Below, in pieces: positions 22,665-24,234 of a stretch of DNA of 24,234 nucleotides. The stretch's first letter is position 1; every line of letters begins with the position of its first letter. The translations under genes and the position numbers were made by a program. The notes beneath the pieces were generated by a model. The model was not told the origin of the DNA, ran no database searches, and worked only from the letters and a program-made list of their open reading frames with translations. Source of the DNA: Acetobacteraceae bacterium (GTDB lineage Bacteria; Pseudomonadota; Alphaproteobacteria; Acetobacterales; Acetobacteraceae); the NCBI GenBank assembly GCA_003506895.1, contig DNXO01000094.1, positions 69,290 to 93,523 of the forward strand. Direction: 5' to 3'.

Positions 22665-23147
22665 TTATCTCTCGCTGGATGGGGGGACTTTGGTGTTCAG
22701 GGCCGCGAGCCAGGTGTCCAGGCGCTTGCGGTTCACGCCCAGGTCGGATTGGCCATAAACGCTACGCGAGTACACGATCAGGCTGCTGCTGCCGGGGCCG
22801 GTTGGGACAACCTGGATCATGATCAGGTCGGGGAAGTTGAACACGGCGCTGCGGGCGACGTAATGCGCCTGAAGCTGGTCGGGATAGCGGGCCGCGGGAT
22901 AGGTGCGCGGCTGGTTGGTGGCGACATCCAGGACCAAGGCGAACAGCCGGTCGGCTTGCAGCGCATAGGGCGGGGTGACGAGGTCTGGGGACGGGTTGAA
23001 CCCGGCCGGGGCGGCCAGTGCCGTGTTCGGGCTGGCCGGGCGGACGATCTGTGTGACGTCCATTAATGGCGGAGTCGGCAAACCCTCCGCCGCGGGGAAA
23101 CCACAGGCGGGCAAAACCAGGCTAACGAGCCAGGCGATCGGGTTCAT
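22665..23147 (-). CDS. DUF1499 family lipoprotein, 160 aa
   Basis: A short N-terminal hydrophobic segment ends in a lipobox (LVLPAC, Cys15), so the protein is probably lipid-anchored outside the inner membrane. The body (ADRLFALVLDVATNQPRTY, LQAHYVARSAVFNFPDLI, LIVYSRSVYGQSDLGVNRKRLDTWLAAL) is the DUF1499 pattern. The function of the family is not established. It is the first gene of the operon with the SbmA/BacA-like transporter and the M3 peptidase, so an accessory role in uptake is possible. Confidence 0.88.
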   Translation of the reverse strand: MNPIAWLVSLVLPACGFPAAEGLPTPPLMDVTQIVRPASPNTALAAPAGFNPSPDLVTPPYALQADRLFALVLDVATNQPRTYPAARYPDQLQAHYVARSAVFNFPDLIMIQVVPTGPGSSSLIVYSRSVYGQSDLGVNRKRLDTWLAALNTKVPPSSER

Positions 23148-23160
23148 CCTGTATGAGTGG

Positions 23161-23220
23161 CCGTCATCCTGCCTCTGATGCCCGGAAACATGGCAGGCGG
23201 CAAGTCAATTGAGATGACGG
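23161..23220. repeat. Nested inverted repeat in the gap before tRNA-Gly
   Basis: CCGTCATC (23161-23168) is a perfect inverted match to GATGACGG (23213-23220), and CCTGCC (23168-23173) to GGCAGG (23192-23197) inside it, sharing one base. The CGTCAT...ATGACG ends resemble alphaproteobacterial intergenic palindromes. It lies in the 213-bp gap between the DUF1499 gene and the tRNA; no gene was found there. Confidence 0.35.
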
Positions 23221-23321
23221 GAAATTCATGCCCCCACCGGCCGGAAGCGAGGCATGGGGCGGCGTTGGCGGCGCGTGAAATTCATCTTCGCGGCGTCGGC
23301 ACGGCGGCCATTTCGTGGCGA

Positions 23322-23350
23322 TTGCACTTTGCCGCCGCTGCCGCTAGGTT
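23322..23350 (+). promoter_or_regulatory. Sigma-70-type promoter of tRNA-Gly
   Basis: TTGCAC (23322-23327) and TAGGTT (23345-23350) are 17 bp apart. The expected start of transcription is just before the tRNA 5' end at 23361. It was found by matching to consensus only. Confidence 0.5.
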
Positions 23351-23360
23351 CCCGCCCAAC

Positions 23361-23434
23361 GCGGGTGTAGCTCAATGGTAGAGTCCCAGCCTTCCAAGCT
23401 GGCTGTGCGGGTTCGATTCCCGTCACCCGCTCCA
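23361..23434 (+). tRNA. tRNA-Gly (anticodon UCC)
   Basis: The 74-base sequence folds as a full cloverleaf. The acceptor GCGGGTG pairs perfectly with CACCCGC, followed by discriminator T and an encoded CCA. The D arm is GCTC/GAGT, the anticodon stem CCAGC/GCTGG encloses loop CTTCCAA with anticodon TCC at 23393-23395, and the T arm is GCGGG/CCCGT around TTCGATT. It reads GGA (and GGG by wobble) glycine codons. Confidence 0.97.
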
Positions 23435-23465
23435 TTTCCCAGGCAATGGCAGCGAGGGTGACTAT

Positions 23466-23496
23466 TTGACACCCGACCCAACCCGCCGCATCTTAT
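23466..23496 (+). promoter_or_regulatory. Candidate promoter of the thiC transcript
   Basis: A perfect -35 TTGACA (23466-23471) is followed after 17-19 bp by CATCTT/TCTTAT (23489-23496) as the -10. This places the start close to 23502, directly at the beginning of the TPP riboswitch. The -10 is weak and its exact register uncertain. Confidence 0.5.
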
Positions 23497-23502
23497 CCCA
23501 TT

Positions 23503-23609
23503 ACCCAGGGGTGCCCCACCAAAGGGGCTGAGATATCGCGAAAAGCCGATGATACCGGCGGGCGGTGACCCTTGAACCTGATCCGGGTCATGCCGGCGGA
23601 GGGACGGGT
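23503..23609 (+). ncRNA. TPP riboswitch (THI element) aptamer
   Basis: The conserved parts of the thiamine pyrophosphate aptamer are all present: AGGGGTGCC near the start, GGGGCTGAGAT (23524-23534), then ACCCTTGAACCTGATCCGGGT (about 23568-23587) and CGGAGGGA before the end. P1 can form between ACCC (23503-23506) and GGGT (23606-23609). It stands 60 bases before thiC, its usual target. Bound TPP should lower thiC expression. Confidence 0.96.
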
Positions 23610-23668
23610 CAACGTCAGACGACCCTTCCCGATTCGTCGGCGGACACCCGCGCAACAACGGAGAGGTC
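23601..23668 (+). promoter_or_regulatory. thiC: Riboswitch expression platform controlling the thiC ribosome site
   Basis: The segment GACCCTTCCC (23621-23630) can pair with the aptamer end GGGACGGGTC (23601-23610; 9 of 10 pairs, loop of 10 bases). It can instead pair with the ribosome site GGAGAGGTC (23660-23668; one mismatch, one G-U). The first pairing competes with P1, so TPP binding would free the segment to mask the ribosome site. There is no poly-U terminator, which agrees with translational control. Confidence 0.6.
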
Positions 23669-23669
23669 C

Positions 23670-24234
23670 ATGACGGTCCAGTCGAAATCCACCACCCGCC
23701 CCAGTTCGGTGACCACCGGTCCGATCGCGGGGTCGCGCAAGATCTACACTAGTCCCGAGGGCCGTCCGGACATCCGCGTTCCGTTCCGGGAGATCGCGCT
23801 GGATCCCAGCGCGAAGGAAGAGCCGTACTGGGCCTATGACTGCTCCGGCGTTTACACCGACCCGTCGGTGACGATCGACCTGGAAGCCGGCCTGCCGCCG
23901 ATCCGCCGGGAGTGGCTGGCGAAGCGTGGCTTCGACCGGCTGGTGCCGCGTGAGATCAAGCCGGAAGACAACGGCAACATCGGCGCGGACAAGCTGGTGC
24001 CGCTGTGCCCGGCCGATCTGCCGGTGTATGGCGCCCGTCCCGGCCAGATGGTGACTCAGTATGAGTTCGCGCGCGCCGGCATCATCACCGAGGAAATGAT
24101 CTACGTCGCCCATCGTGAAAATATGGGCCGCAACCAGATGATTCCCGGAGCCGAGGAACGCGTCGCCGACGGCGAAAGCTTCGGCGCGGAAATCCCCGCC
24201 TTCATCACCCCGGAATTCGTGCGCAGCGAGATCG
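23670..24234 (+). CDS. thiC: Phosphomethylpyrimidine synthase ThiC, N-terminal part (3' truncated by window edge)
   Basis: A radical-SAM enzyme that converts aminoimidazole ribotide to hydroxymethylpyrimidine phosphate in thiamine synthesis. The 188 visible codons include SRKIYTSPEGRPDIRVPFREI, the N-terminal ThiC domain, then YDCSGVYTDP, GLPPIRREWL, PVYGARPGQMVTQYEFARAG and EEMIYVAHRENMG, all standard for ThiC. The ATG at 23670 is 4 bases after GGAGAGG. The radical-SAM cysteines are C-terminal and beyond the window. It is controlled by the TPP riboswitch just upstream. Confidence 0.97.
   Translation, partial: MTVQSKSTTRPSSVTTGPIAGSRKIYTSPEGRPDIRVPFREIALDPSAKEEPYWAYDCSGVYTDPSVTIDLEAGLPPIRREWLAKRGFDRLVPREIKPEDNGNIGADKLVPLCPADLPVYGARPGQMVTQYEFARAGIITEEMIYVAHRENMGRNQMIPGAEERVADGESFGAEIPAFITPEFVRSEI

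Noticed and set aside
1..24234. CRISPR arrays, insertion sequences, prophage genes, attachment sites
   Set aside because: No regularly spaced repeats, transposase, integrase or phage structural motifs were seen; the tRNA-Gly is followed by the thiC leader with no integrase or duplicated tRNA end.

Overview
The window is GC-rich, tightly packed chromosomal DNA from an alphaproteobacterium. Gene content and style (rph-rdgB, a family 4-like uracil-DNA glycosylase beside a soluble lytic transglycosylase and moaB, a CopC/CopD/SCO copper operon, a TPP-riboswitch thiC, and REP-like elements of the CGTCAT...CCACGC type) fit Rhodospirillales, perhaps Acetobacteraceae. That placement is inferred from memory of such gene neighbourhoods; no database was searched. 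No phage, insertion sequence, CRISPR array or plasmid function was seen.

Layout from left to right. The 3' end of polA (1-512, +) is followed by a small ribbon-helix-helix gene (-) whose last codons lie in a repeat element. Next is a three-gene + operon at 1072-3197: an EthD-like small protein, an HSL-type esterase and an MFE-2-like short-chain dehydrogenase. It converges on an unknown polytopic membrane protein (-). A remnant of an Mrr restriction endonuclease with its catalytic core deleted (4310-4579) sits beside a 270-bp repeat-bearing gap. Then come divergent genes for an enolase-superfamily enzyme (-) and a gamma-glutamyltransferase (+), with a centred palindrome between them.

From 7718 to 23147 every gene is on the minus strand. 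In transcription order these are: a DUF1499 lipoprotein, an SbmA/BacA-like ABC exporter-fold transporter and an M3 oligopeptidase; rph and rdgB; a periplasmic binding protein, the two halves of a split thiamine-diphosphate decarboxylase and a uracil-DNA glycosylase-like protein; a lytic transglycosylase and moaB; and a copper operon (Cys-rich DUF2946-like protein, outer-membrane barrel, CopC, a CopD-cytochrome c-thioredoxin-like fusion, SCO1/SenC). The window closes on the + strand with tRNA-Gly(UCC) and a promoter, TPP riboswitch and 5' part of thiC.

Working together: the copper operon probably moves copper through the periplasm to SCO for cytochrome oxidase or copper homeostasis. The DUF1499/ABC/M3 set looks like a peptide uptake and breakdown unit. 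The binding protein plus split decarboxylase looks like a small catabolic cassette for a 2-oxo acid such as a sulfonate or phosphonate. The thiC leader carries a readable two-state switch in which one segment can pair either with the aptamer end or with the ribosome binding site.
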